Shown piece after piece: positions 37,491 to 45,878 of a stretch of 64,000 nucleotides of DNA. A program made the position numbers and the translations under genes. The DNA lies in NCBI GenBank assembly GCA_965197675.1, contig OZ240221.1:186001-250000 (forward strand), given 5' to 3'. The first letter of the stretch is position 1; each line of letters starts with the position of its first letter. The notes under the pieces were generated by a model. That model saw only the letters and a list, made by a program, of their open reading frames with translations, was not told where the DNA came from and did no database searches. This DNA comes from G965197675 sp965197675. GTDB lineage: Bacteria; Chloroflexota; Dehalococcoidia; Plut-88900.

Positions 37491-38731
37491 TAGCTAGCAC
37501 TAAAGATTTCCCCAACGGCTGGCGGACGGTGCGCTTGGGGGATGTGGCACGCGAGAGGATTCAACGTGCGAACTCCGGTTCGGAAGTTGATGTATTCTCA
37601 GTCACCAAACACACTGGATTCGTCAGGTCGCTAGAGTACTTCGAACGGCAGGTCTTTTCGCGCAACACTAGCAATTACAAGGTAGTGCGCCGCGGTGACC
37701 TCGCATACGCAACGATTCACCTTGATGAGGGGTCACTAGGTATTCTCCAAGAGGCGGATACTGGCATCATTAGCCCCATGTACACAGTATTTGAGGCTGA
37801 TAGAGCACATACGGAGCCAGAGTTCTTGTTTTCGCTAATGAAGCTGCCCCAAATGGTCGCTCGGTACCGACGCATAGGGGAAGGGACAGTTCATAGAAGG
37901 AAGTCCATTAGCTTCGAACGGCTAGGGCGACTGAGCTTTGTTATCCCTCCGCTTCCAGAGCAAAGACGTATTCTTGCTGTGCTGGACTCGATTGATGAGG
38001 CCATCGAGCGCACCGAGGCCGTCATAGCCGCCACGGAGCGCCTCCGCGACGCCCTGCTCCACGAGCTCCTCACCCGCGGCGTCCCAGGCTGGCACACCCA
38101 ATGGAAGGAAGCACTCGGCATCGGCACCATCCCAGCGTGCTGGGAGGTGGTGCGGCTGGGGGAGGTGGCGCAGACTATCACGAGCGGTTCAAGGGCATGG
38201 TCCCAGTACTTCAGGCCCGACGGAGCGCTCTTTGTTCGGAGTCAGAACATTTCAGGTGGCACGATTGATAGGTCTGACGCAATCTTTGTTCAGCCTCCCG
38301 TAGATGCCGAAGCCGTACGAACTCGCATACACAGGGGCGACCTTCTTGTTTCAATCACCGGCGAACCCGGTAAGGTAACGGTGGCAGGAGACACGCTAGG
38401 CCAAGCTTACGTGAGTCAGCATGTGGCGCTAGTGAGGCTCAACGACCCAGGGCTAAGTGACTTTGCCTGCGAGTTCTTAAGAGGCTTGGCTGGTCAGAAC
38501 CAGTTCAGAGGAATGGCTTACGGTCAGACCAGGCCTGGTCTGAGTCTAATTGACGTGAGCAATGCGCGGGTTGCTTTCCCGCCGTCGTCTGAGCGCAACA
38601 CGATTGCCGATGTTGGAAAGTCTCTTCACAGGGCTATCGAAGAAACCAAGACTGAGCAGAATCGACTGAGGTCACTGAAGGCATCCACCGCAGACGCGCT
38701 GCTGACGGGACGGGTGCGGGTAGCTTCTTGA
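37487..38731 (+). CDS. hsdS: Type I restriction-modification specificity subunit (HsdS)
   Basis: 414 residues with two target-recognition domains. The first starts PNGWRTVRLGDVARE and ends IPPLPEQRRILAVLDSIDEAIERTE; the second starts IPACWEVVRLGEVAQ. Central and C-terminal conserved helices follow, ending ADALLTGRVRV. Start TTG 37487 overlaps the previous stop. This is the full-length S subunit of the locus. Confidence 0.93.
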   Translation: MIASTKDFPNGWRTVRLGDVARERIQRANSGSEVDVFSVTKHTGFVRSLEYFERQVFSRNTSNYKVVRRGDLAYATIHLDEGSLGILQEADTGIISPMYTVFEADRAHTEPEFLFSLMKLPQMVARYRRIGEGTVHRRKSISFERLGRLSFVIPPLPEQRRILAVLDSIDEAIERTEAVIAATERLRDALLHELLTRGVPGWHTQWKEALGIGTIPACWEVVRLGEVAQTITSGSRAWSQYFRPDGALFVRSQNISGGTIDRSDAIFVQPPVDAEAVRTRIHRGDLLVSITGEPGKVTVAGDTLGQAYVSQHVALVRLNDPGLSDFACEFLRGLAGQNQFRGMAYGQTRPGLSLIDVSNARVAFPPSSERNTIADVGKSLHRAIEETKTEQNRLRSLKASTADALLTGRVRVAS

Positions 38732-39273
38732 TATTGGAGAATTTTCAAAAACATGTTTCACGTACAGATTACACCAAAAGTGTCTGAACCGCCCCACAGG
38801 CGACTGGAGTGGGAGTATGATCTTTCTTCCGAGGAACTTGAACAGCGCTTTCTTACCCCCTATTGTAGAGGAAAGCCGATAGTCATCAGAGGCAGAATAA
38901 TCGCAATGGATGAACTCCATCGAATTAGAATCTATGAGACTGATGAAAAAATAGGACATCTTACCAACAAACCATCCTATAAAATGGCAGATGTTACAAA
39001 CGAATTTATTATCGGTCCTCCGGGCTATGAGGTAGACGAGAGTAACACCACCACACAGCAACCTCACTCAAATACCTCCATGAAAATCTTCATCAGTCAC
39101 AGTAGCGAAGATGTTGAGATAGCAAAACCGCTCATTGACCTTCTGCGAAAGGCTTTGCAACTTCGAAGTAACGAGATCAGATGTACCAGCGTAGATGGGT
39201 ATCGCATGCAAGGAGGCGCGTCAATCGACGAGAGGCTACGGGCCGAAGTCCATGACGCGGAGTTGCTAGTAGG

Positions 39274-39281
39274 TTTCATTA
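39274..39281 (+). repeat. Target-site duplication, left copy
   Basis: TTTCATTA, identical to 43796-43803 on the other side of the transposon. Eight base pairs is the usual duplication of IS1595 elements. Confidence 0.9.
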
Positions 39282-39369
39282 GGGAATTATATACCTAAGT
39301 ACCAAAAACGCTTGACTTCTAGCCCCTCATCTGGTACACTAATGCCAGAACGTGGGAAGGGAACAAGTG

Positions 39370-40329
39370 ATGACAGACGAGAAGAAAGCCCCAGGGAAAT
39401 CCTACCGCAAGGGCATCAGTTTAATCAAGGCTCTGCGGGAGTTCGGAGATGATGCCCTTGCCGAGAAATGGTTTGTGACCCGCCGTTGGCCTGATGGTAT
39501 CCGGTGCGCCTACTGCGCAAGCGATGCCGTCAAGTCCAGAACGTCCAGGAGGCAGACGCCCCAGTACCACTGCAAGGCTTGCGAGCACAACTTCACCGTC
39601 AAGACTGGAACTATCATGCACGATAGCAGGTTGTCTCTGAGCAAGTGGGCGATGGCCTTCTACCTCTACTCCACCAACCTCAAAGGCGTCTCCAGTATGA
39701 AGCTGCACCGAGACCTGGACATCACCCAAAAGTCAGCCTGGCACCTGGCGCATCGCATCCGAGAGACTTGGAACAATGAGACGGAGCGCATGGCTGGGCC
39801 AGTGGAAGCAGACGAGACTTACATCGGCGGCAAGGAGCGCAATAAGCACTCTGGTAAGAAGCTCCGAGCAGGGCGTGGACCCGTGGGCAAGACGGCTGTG
39901 GTGGGCGTTAAGGATAGATATACAGGACAGATCGTAGCCAGGCCGATAGCCTTCACCGATAAGGATGCTCTTCAGGGGTTCATCCTCCATACGACTGAGG
40001 ACGGATCGGTGGTCTACACTGACGAGGCCGCAAGCTATGAGGGGATGCCTCACCGATCACACTGGGCAGTCCGCCATGGCGCCGGAGAGTATGTGAAGCG
40101 TCAGGCCAGCACCAACGGTATAGAGAGCTTCTGGGCCTTGTTCAAACGGGGATTGCACGGAACATATCACCACGTCTCAGTCAAGCACCTCGGCCGCTAC
40201 GTCGAGGAGTTCTCAGGGCGACACAATGCCCGGCCTCTTGACACCGAAGACCAGATGAGTAGAATGGCGTCGGGCATGGTGGACAAGCACCTTACCTATG
40301 CCGAGCTCACAGCCTCGAAGGGAACTTGA
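39370..40329 (+). CDS. IS1595-family transposase
   Basis: 319 residues from ATG 39370; an in-frame GTG lies at 39352. The N-terminal zinc ribbon is CAYCASDAV...CKAC (about 48-75). The DDE/N-type domain has VEADETYIGGKERN, VVYTDEAASYEGM and NGIESFWALFKRG with the following His. Length is normal and all catalytic residues are present. Confidence 0.95.
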   Translation: MTDEKKAPGKSYRKGISLIKALREFGDDALAEKWFVTRRWPDGIRCAYCASDAVKSRTSRRQTPQYHCKACEHNFTVKTGTIMHDSRLSLSKWAMAFYLYSTNLKGVSSMKLHRDLDITQKSAWHLAHRIRETWNNETERMAGPVEADETYIGGKERNKHSGKKLRAGRGPVGKTAVVGVKDRYTGQIVARPIAFTDKDALQGFILHTTEDGSVVYTDEAASYEGMPHRSHWAVRHGAGEYVKRQASTNGIESFWALFKRGLHGTYHHVSVKHLGRYVEEFSGRHNARPLDTEDQMSRMASGMVDKHLTYAELTASKGT

Positions 40330-40487
40330 TGCCGCGTAAGAAGAAGCCCATAGGCAGACCGCCAAAATACCCGATGCCTGAGCTCATAGACGCCAGCCCC
40401 GAGACTATCGCCGAGGTGGTGCTGAAGGCCAAACCCAAGAAGACTTGGCAGTATGAGCAAGAACGAAAGAAAGGAACCGGGGACTAG
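40329..40487 (+). CDS. Small basic protein coupled to the transposase
   Basis: 52 residues. The ATG overlaps the transposase stop by one base (TGATG), which implies translational coupling. It begins MPRKKKPIGRPPKY, with a GRP core like an AT-hook, and ends in a Lys-rich helix. A DNA-binding accessory role in transposition is a guess. Confidence 0.6.
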   Translation: MPRKKKPIGRPPKYPMPELIDASPETIAEVVLKAKPKKTWQYEQERKKGTGD

Positions 40488-40762
40488 GAAGTCTCCAAGT
40501 CTTCATCTTCAAGCCAGCCGTGTTTCTTAGCGAGGCGCACCCATAGACGTTGCACGGCGTTAATGTGCCGCTTTGTCTCGGCTATGCTCTCATCCTGCCT
40601 CTTCTGTAGAGCCACGACCTGCGATGTCAAGGCCTCGGTGGCCACAAGACGGCCTTCCTGTTTCGCCAATATCTTGAGGGCTATACCCATAGTCTGCTCC
40701 ATAGTCGTCAGTCGTTCATCTGTTGTCGTCAATCTGACTCCCCCCTTCTGGTTGTGAACCAT
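40484..40762 (-). CDS. Coiled-coil protein, cargo gene
   Basis: 92 residues, almost wholly helical with heptad-like TTDERLTTMEQTMGIAL and LTSQVVALQKRQDESI. No family recognised. Its 3' end touches the small coupled gene on the opposite strand. Confidence 0.5.
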   Translation of the reverse strand: MVHNQKGGVRLTTTDERLTTMEQTMGIALKILAKQEGRLVATEALTSQVVALQKRQDESIAETKRHINAVQRLWVRLAKKHGWLEDEDLETS

Positions 40763-40973
40763 TATCTCATAGATTCCCCAGTCAAGTGGTTAAGGCCCCG
40801 CCGATTGACTTTCAGGCACAAATATGGTAAGGTGCAGACGCTTACTCACCACGACCGAGATTAGAGCCACCCATCCCTGAACCGCAGGTAGAGGCCTTCG
40901 TGCCCCCTTGTTGGATTCAGGCTGGGATGTCAACTTGTGGTGAGTAGGCAATCCTCTACCGCAAGGGGGCTCC

Positions 40974-42338
40974 ATGTATAGCCGACTTCTCCTTCTCCTC
41001 ACCCTTCTACTCGTCGTTGCCTGCTCCTCTGTTGCCGCTCCAACTCCTGCATCCTTTACTCCCACGCCCGATGCCATCGACCTGCTCATCGCCGAGGTTA
41101 TAGCGGGGATGGAGACAGAGGCATCCTCTTATACCTCTCCCACGCCTGCTCCTGCACCTGTAGCGACTTCCCAGCCCACACCCACCCCAACGCCTATTCC
41201 CGCGCCTGTGCCAATCCCATCTCCCACACCTGCCCCTGTGCCGACCCCTGCCCCTACTGCCACTCCTGTACCTACGCAGGCGCCTACTCCCGTTCCGACG
41301 CCTTTACCTACGCTTACACCAGTACCAACCCCTGTCCCGACTCCCATATCTACGCCGACGCCGACCCCAGCCCCGACGCCGCGCCCTACTCCCGCGCCCA
41401 CACCAGTTGCTACGCCCCGCCCAACATCCACACCTGCCCCACTGTCAACCGATATCCCGGCCTGGGCACCAACGATCGTTCATGTGCGGGTGTCGACCGA
41501 CCTATCATCAGAGAGTGGTTCTGAAGGGTATTTCTCTATTCGCTTTCGCGCTCCCACATCGAGCGGTGTCTCCGACGAGATTGATGGATATGACATTCGG
41601 TACAGTGCAAACAATGGCTCTTGGATTACCAACATCAACTTCGCTGCCAATCGTCAGATAAGCAAGCTCGTGTTCACAGGTATCGCAGGGATCCCGAAGT
41701 ACAAGGTGCAGATGCGAGCCTTCACCGAGGAGGGGACTGGGCCCTGGTCTTCCATCGCTCATTCCGTGACTTATACGCCCGTGCACACGACAGTAACGCC
41801 GACGCCGACGCCGACTCCTGGACCGCAACCCATCTGTGAGAGACCCGAAGAAGAGGGAACCATCGCCACACCATCGGTCATGGACGGCTTCTATGTGGAG
41901 TGGCTCAGCTTGGATTCCAAGGGGAAATGGACAACACGGCACGATATTGTCTTTACCAATCCTGACGCGGCAGAGTGGAACTATGGCTTTCATCTGAATC
42001 TCCCCCCTGACTCAATGCCAGAGGGCGATATGCGCTTCACGGTCGACCACGATGGGATATGGGAGAGCACCGATTTCGTCACAGACCACGTGGGCTTAAT
42101 ACCGAGCAGGGCTGAGTACAATACGGAACCTGGCGAGACCAACTATCTCAGCCTTAAGGTCAACCCCCATTATGGCAAAACGTACTACACCCTCTATGTC
42201 GATGATGTCCGGGTCTACCAGTTCCTCGATGAACACGATGCCCCCAGTGGATACGAGCGCAGAAGCTATTACCTCTTTGCCACTGAGGAAACCGAGTACA
42301 CCGCACTAGGGCCACAAACATGCTACGATCCCCAATAA
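40974..42338 (+). CDS. Cargo lipoprotein with Pro-Thr spacer and FN3-like domain
   Basis: 454 residues. The signal and lipobox are LLLVVACS (Cys 17). Residues 50-165 are an almost pure Pro/Thr/Ala/Val spacer, a cell-surface stalk. Residues 165-270 resemble a fibronectin type III fold (APTIVHVRVSTDLSS, IDGYDIRYSANNGSW, YKVQMRAFTEEGTGPWSS). A second short Thr-Pro spacer leads to a 170-residue beta-rich C-terminal domain (DGFYVEWLSLDSKGKW). A surface adhesin or binding protein is inferred. It is odd cargo for an insertion sequence. Confidence 0.8.
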   Translation: MYSRLLLLLTLLLVVACSSVAAPTPASFTPTPDAIDLLIAEVIAGMETEASSYTSPTPAPAPVATSQPTPTPTPIPAPVPIPSPTPAPVPTPAPTATPVPTQAPTPVPTPLPTLTPVPTPVPTPISTPTPTPAPTPRPTPAPTPVATPRPTSTPAPLSTDIPAWAPTIVHVRVSTDLSSESGSEGYFSIRFRAPTSSGVSDEIDGYDIRYSANNGSWITNINFAANRQISKLVFTGIAGIPKYKVQMRAFTEEGTGPWSSIAHSVTYTPVHTTVTPTPTPTPGPQPICERPEEEGTIATPSVMDGFYVEWLSLDSKGKWTTRHDIVFTNPDAAEWNYGFHLNLPPDSMPEGDMRFTVDHDGIWESTDFVTDHVGLIPSRAEYNTEPGETNYLSLKVNPHYGKTYYTLYVDDVRVYQFLDEHDAPSGYERRSYYLFATEETEYTALGPQTCYDPQ

Positions 42339-42628
42339 TACCAATACTCGCTGTCGTGTTGCTCTGCCTGTTTGCGTCTCTCACCTGCACACCAGCACAG
42401 GCGGAAGAATCGTCGTTTGAACGGCGGTGTTTAGCTTTAGAGAGTGAGGTTGGCTTCCTTAAGATGGAAGTCTTTACCCTGCGTGCGGATATTAATCGGT
42501 TGATGGAGAACCAGCACATAGAGGATATGACAGATTTATATCTGTATCCTCCAGATGACGAACGTTACTACTATGAGGACTACTACGACTACGACCCACC
42601 CGATTATAATCCCTATGAGGGATACTAG
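42320..42628 (+). CDS. Secreted coiled-coil protein with Tyr/Asp-rich tail, cargo gene
   Basis: 102 residues overlapping the lipoprotein gene by 19 bp. A signal peptide (IPILAVVLLCLFASL) is followed by a helix with heptads (LESEVGFLKMEVFTLRADI) and a tail of Tyr, Asp and Pro (RYYYEDYYDYDPPDYNPYEG). It could oligomerise at the surface with the lipoprotein. No family recognised. Confidence 0.6.
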   Translation: MLRSPIIPILAVVLLCLFASLTCTPAQAEESSFERRCLALESEVGFLKMEVFTLRADINRLMENQHIEDMTDLYLYPPDDERYYYEDYYDYDPPDYNPYEGY

Positions 42629-42629
42629 A

Positions 42630-42983
42630 ATGAACGACGACTTCTATGACAGGTGGGAGCCTCGGGTTAATGAAGAACTAAGCAAACCACTGGGATTCAG
42701 TGATAAAGCCATTAAGATTTACTTGTCGATTCTCGCTGGCGGACTTGCTGAGTTTGACGGAATTCTTTCACCGCACGAGCATACATCGCGGGATTTTCTG
42801 CACGGAGTTGGGCAACGGATTTCCCAGATAGCGCACACGCACTCAGCCGAAACGGAAGAGCTCCATATCTTGCATCAGGGATTTGTGCGCTCTGTTCACA
42901 TTTATCGCCATCAACAGTTGCTTGATGCTGGCGCCCCTTTACCTCAGTGCTCATTAGACCCTCCATGTCCTTACCATCCATAG
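42630..42983 (+). CDS. Hypothetical cargo protein
   Basis: 117 residues from ATG 42630, one base after the previous stop. Helical, with GFSDKAIKIYLSILAGGLAEF and HEHTSRDFLHGVGQRI. His-rich. No family recognised. Gene order and tight spacing suggest it is expressed with the two secreted proteins upstream. Confidence 0.5.
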   Translation: MNDDFYDRWEPRVNEELSKPLGFSDKAIKIYLSILAGGLAEFDGILSPHEHTSRDFLHGVGQRISQIAHTHSAETEELHILHQGFVRSVHIYRHQQLLDAGAPLPQCSLDPPCPYHP

Positions 42984-43085
42984 TCTACGCCGATTATACC
43001 ACCACGAGGAAAGAGCTGGTGACCGCGACGGTGTGGCCTGCGAATCACTCGACTAAGTTGACGATGGGCTTATAATGGTCTCGTG

Positions 43086-43379
43086 ATGGTCAAAGAGACA
43101 CGCATCATCTTAGGCCCAAAAGACATCTTACAATTACGGGTTCAGTGCGCCGCCTGTCACGGTGTATCTCTATTCCCGATTAATCCAGAATTCCGCCTAC
43201 CGCAGAATTGCGGATACTGCAAAGTGCTATGGGTGGAGCAGAGAGCCCAAGCAAGTGTCAATTATTCTCGCTTGATGGCGCTCATGCAGGCGCTTGTGCA
43301 TTTCTCCACACAGGAAGACGGCACCGAAATGACCCCGGCCCCCTTCAGTGTCTCCTTTGAGATCGACGCTGACGATTAA
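43086..43379 (+). CDS. Small zinc-ribbon-like cargo protein
   Basis: 97 residues from ATG 43086. CAACHG near 20 and CGYC near 42 form a likely four-Cys metal site. The remainder is helical with an acidic end. Function unknown. Confidence 0.55.
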   Translation: MVKETRIILGPKDILQLRVQCAACHGVSLFPINPEFRLPQNCGYCKVLWVEQRAQASVNYSRLMALMQALVHFSTQEDGTEMTPAPFSVSFEIDADD

Positions 43380-43406
43380 GCCCCCAACTCCTGGGGCTTA
43401 TAATGA

Positions 43407-43625
43407 TCAAAGAGATGAATGTCGAATCCCATACACCCGTCGTAACAGAATCGAGTAATACCTGCGAAGACTGTGGGCATCTTGATCTGTCAGGACGGGG
43501 TTGGATACGGCATCAGCTTCAACATATGCACGAAGACGCTCAAGAAACCTCATCGGGTCGTCCTCATCTGCAATGGCCTGGGCAAGATTCTCAAGAAGGG
43601 TCACTAACCCCTCGCTCCTGACCAT
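43407..43625 (-). CDS. Small helical cargo protein
   Basis: 72 residues from ATG 43625 on the minus strand: EGLVTLLENLAQAIADEDD, FLERLRAYVEADAV, LRRYYSILLRRVYG. It is more protein-like than the overlapping plus-strand frame. No family recognised. Confidence 0.45.
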   Translation of the reverse strand: MVRSEGLVTLLENLAQAIADEDDPMRFLERLRAYVEADAVSNPVLTDQDAHSLRRYYSILLRRVYGIRHSSL

Positions 43626-43795
43626 TATGCGATCTCTGTTTCTATCTAACACGCGCAGGACCATTTGACAAAGCTAGCCTAGGGGACTAAGATGGGATTA
43701 CCGACTTTTCCCATCTGACCCTGATGTTGTCAGCATCGGGGTTTCTGCTACCCTCATTATACCCCAGGCCCTTGGTACTTAGGTATATAATGCCC

Positions 43796-43803
43796 TTTCA
43801 TTA
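43796..43803 (+). repeat. Target-site duplication, right copy
   Basis: TTTCATTA, matching 39274-39281. After it the TIR coding frame resumes. Confidence 0.9.
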
Positions 43804-44397
43804 CTCCCAATTCGATGGGTTCAGCTTATGTAATTTTTGAGCTTGGCGCGCGTTGGGGGGCAGAGAAGCCTATGATTCCCCTGCTTGCATCTGGTGTAAC
43901 CCCTGGACAGTTAGGAGGCCCATTAGCTGGAATCAACGCTCTAGATTCCCGCGATGACGGTCAAGTCTATCAATTTTTGGAGGACGCGGCGGAATATTTG
44001 GATATCAGTCTTGACAGGCCGTCAAGCTACGCGGCCGCAGTTAATGAGTTAGTTCAAGTGTCTTCTGAGTCAACGGCCATTGAGGAACAGCCATCAAGCA
44101 ACCCCGCGTATCCGCAGCTATCGGAAGACGCGAAAGAGCTTCTCGTTGCAGCAACGAAGAGCCCAACCAGAGAGATACTCAAAGCAGCGGCTTTCGGTGG
44201 TCTGACGATACAGGCAAATGGTAAGAGCTTTACCGAGAGGGGCAATGCAAGGTCAGAGGCCAAATGGGAGCAGGCTCTACAAGATCTCCTTGATCACGGA
44301 CTTGTTAAAGACCCGAAAGGCAAAGGCGAAGTTTTTGAAGTGACAAGCAAAGGCTTTGATGTTGCCGATGACCTAGGAGATTCCCAGTAATCAAAAG

Positions 44398-44560
44398 AGC
44401 CTCCCGCCAAGCTGAACGAGTTCAACCATGCCGAGGAGCCGGCGCGCGTGCTGCTGGAGCGGCTGGGATGGACGTACACGCCGCGGGAGATGCTTCAATC
44501 GCTGAAGGCGTCGGACGCGCTGCTGACGGGGCGGGTGTGGGTGGGGGAGAGTGCTATAAT
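44398..44560 (+). pseudogene. Chimera of hsdR head and hsdS tail
   Basis: A continuous frame reads PAKLNEFNHAEEPAR and LLERLGWTYTPRE, matching HsdR residues 4-33 (90-bp near-identical DNA at 45880-45971). It then reads SLKASDALLTGRVWV, matching the end of HsdS (38676-38725). The start codon is lost. This reversed R-then-S order is a recombination scar. Confidence 0.8.
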
Positions 44561-44625
44561 TCTCGTCAACAATAGGATGGCGCTTCTGCGTCGGGAAGGA
44601 GGCGGAGGTAACGAACAAGCTATAC

Positions 44626-45459
44626 GTGACCTTTGAGGGTCCGCGAATCAGGGAGCAAGGAGTGCCGGTAGATGCTCTTGTCTCCGCGCTCCTGGGGATC
44701 CAAGACGCCTTACAGCTAATGGTGGAACACCTGGCTAACTACCAACGCAAGCAGGGCAGACCGCCCAAGTGGATAAAAGACCAGAGCGGTCTTCAGCTCG
44801 CAGCCACTAGTCCAGGCTCCCTCGTGGCAGAACTGACTCTGGATTCCACCGCTATTGACTCAGGCATATCGGAACGCTTCGGAGAGCGGGCGCTTGACGC
44901 GTTCCAGTATTGGAGTGGGGAATACGGCTCCACCCTTCCCAACGTAGTGGTGGACAGGCTGTGGAGGATACCAAACAGTCTCCCCGGTGACGTGCAGCTT
45001 TGGCTAGGCGACCCTGAGTCTCCCAGGAGAGTGGAGATCATTGGCAGAGGCAGCTTCGTTGCCAGTTATGAGTATGCTCCGCCAAAGACCGAAGATGCTC
45101 TGATTTACGGCTGGCTCAAGGTGGTCAATTGGGACAAGCGAACGGCCCAACTCCACCGCTATAGGGATCGTTATGTGCCATTACGGTTCGACGCCTCTTT
45201 GGACGATGAGATGCGCCATCTGGCAAACCAGCACGTTGAGATTAGGGGCGAGGGGCGCTTTAATCTCAACGACCAGTGGCAATGGATAAAGGTGGAAGAA
45301 ATCACTGCTACGCGCTCTAGTAGTGATCCCTTTGATATGGAGGCGTTATTGAATAATCCCAACCCCAAGATCTTCGATCCTGAGACCGTCGTCACCGCTA
45401 GTGAACCCTTTGACGTGGACAAGTTCATACGAGTAGTCCGTGAAGGCCGAGATGCCTAA
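44626..45459 (+). CDS. Hypothetical protein paired with a PIN gene
   Basis: 277 residues from GTG 44626. A likely natural start, ACG 44611, lies 8 nt after AAGGAGG and would add NKLY. The beginning FEGPRIREQGVPVDALVSAL is followed by a helix, then a mixed domain with YGWLKVVNWDKRTAQLHRY, then an acidic C-terminus. It is followed after 26 nt by a PIN gene, so it may be part of a toxin-antitoxin-like pair, although it is large for an antitoxin. Confidence 0.6.
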   Translation: MTFEGPRIREQGVPVDALVSALLGIQDALQLMVEHLANYQRKQGRPPKWIKDQSGLQLAATSPGSLVAELTLDSTAIDSGISERFGERALDAFQYWSGEYGSTLPNVVVDRLWRIPNSLPGDVQLWLGDPESPRRVEIIGRGSFVASYEYAPPKTEDALIYGWLKVVNWDKRTAQLHRYRDRYVPLRFDASLDDEMRHLANQHVEIRGEGRFNLNDQWQWIKVEEITATRSSSDPFDMEALLNNPNPKIFDPETVVTASEPFDVDKFIRVVREGRDA

Positions 45460-45485
45460 TAATTACAGGTCTCCGGCGGGTAGCG

Positions 45486-45878
45486 GTGGACACGAGTGTC
45501 ATATCCATCATTTTCAATCGAACTCGAGATTGGCGGGCTCCGTTTTACGAGGGACACTCGGCAGGGCGGCAGGCTGTAGTATCGTTCCAGACGCTGGAAG
45601 AGATACATTTCTGGCCTCTTGTGAATGGCTGGGGTGAAAGACGACGAAACGAATTGATGCGGCACATGGCTCAATACGAGGTCATTTGGCCCGACATAGA
45701 CCTAGTTAACATCTCTGCACATCTGCGTATAGAGCGGAAGCGTGCTGGACATAGTTTAAACACCGCTGACGCCTGGGTAGCCGCAACCGCTCTTTACTTG
45801 GATTGCCCACTAGCTGCTGATGACGGAGATTTTGAAGATACCCCCGGGCTGGAACTAATACGAGTCCCCAGGCCATGA
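45486..45878 (+). CDS. PIN-domain nuclease (VapC-like)
   Basis: 130 residues from GTG 45486. VDTSVISIIFN has the first Asp, SFQTLEEIHFWPL the Glu, NTADAWVAATALYLDCPL the later Asp, and AADDGDFED closes the fold. Its stop overlaps the hsdR start (ATGA), so it is coupled to hsdR. An RNase toxin role is inferred from the family. Confidence 0.82.
   Translation: MDTSVISIIFNRTRDWRAPFYEGHSAGRQAVVSFQTLEEIHFWPLVNGWGERRRNELMRHMAQYEVIWPDIDLVNISAHLRIERKRAGHSLNTADAWVAATALYLDCPLAADDGDFEDTPGLELIRVPRP

Larger units (their letters stand above)
39282..43795 (+). mobile_element. IS1595-family transposon with cargo genes, 4,514 bp
   Basis: The left end GGGAATTATATACCTAAGTA and the right end (reverse complement GGGCATTATATACCTAAGTA) match at 19 of 20 bases and continue with CCAA. 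An exact 8-bp duplication flanks it. The transposase is at the left end. Seven further candidate genes fill the rest, none of which I can assign to a known cargo type. Most IS1595 elements are 1-2 kb, so this is a cargo-bearing form. Confidence 0.9.
38753..44390 (+). pseudogene. TIR-domain effector gene split by an IS1595-type transposon
   Basis: The exons 38753-39281 and 43804-44390 rejoin to a single 371-codon frame once the transposon and one 8-bp duplication are removed. Residues 1-108 are an N-terminal domain with RIIAMDELHRIRIYETDEK. The TIR domain follows: MKIFISHSSEDVEIAKPLID, RLRAEVHDAELLVGFI, then across the seam SAYVIFELGARWGAEKPMIP. The C-terminal 150 residues look like a winged helix. 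TIR effectors usually destroy NAD in phage defence. The gene lies 22 nt after hsdS. Confidence 0.88.

Noticed and set aside
41129..41431. 100-codon minus-strand frame rich in Gly and Val
   Set aside because: It is the antisense shadow of the Pro/Thr spacer of the lipoprotein; repeats of GTGVGA-type residues come only from the sense repeat.
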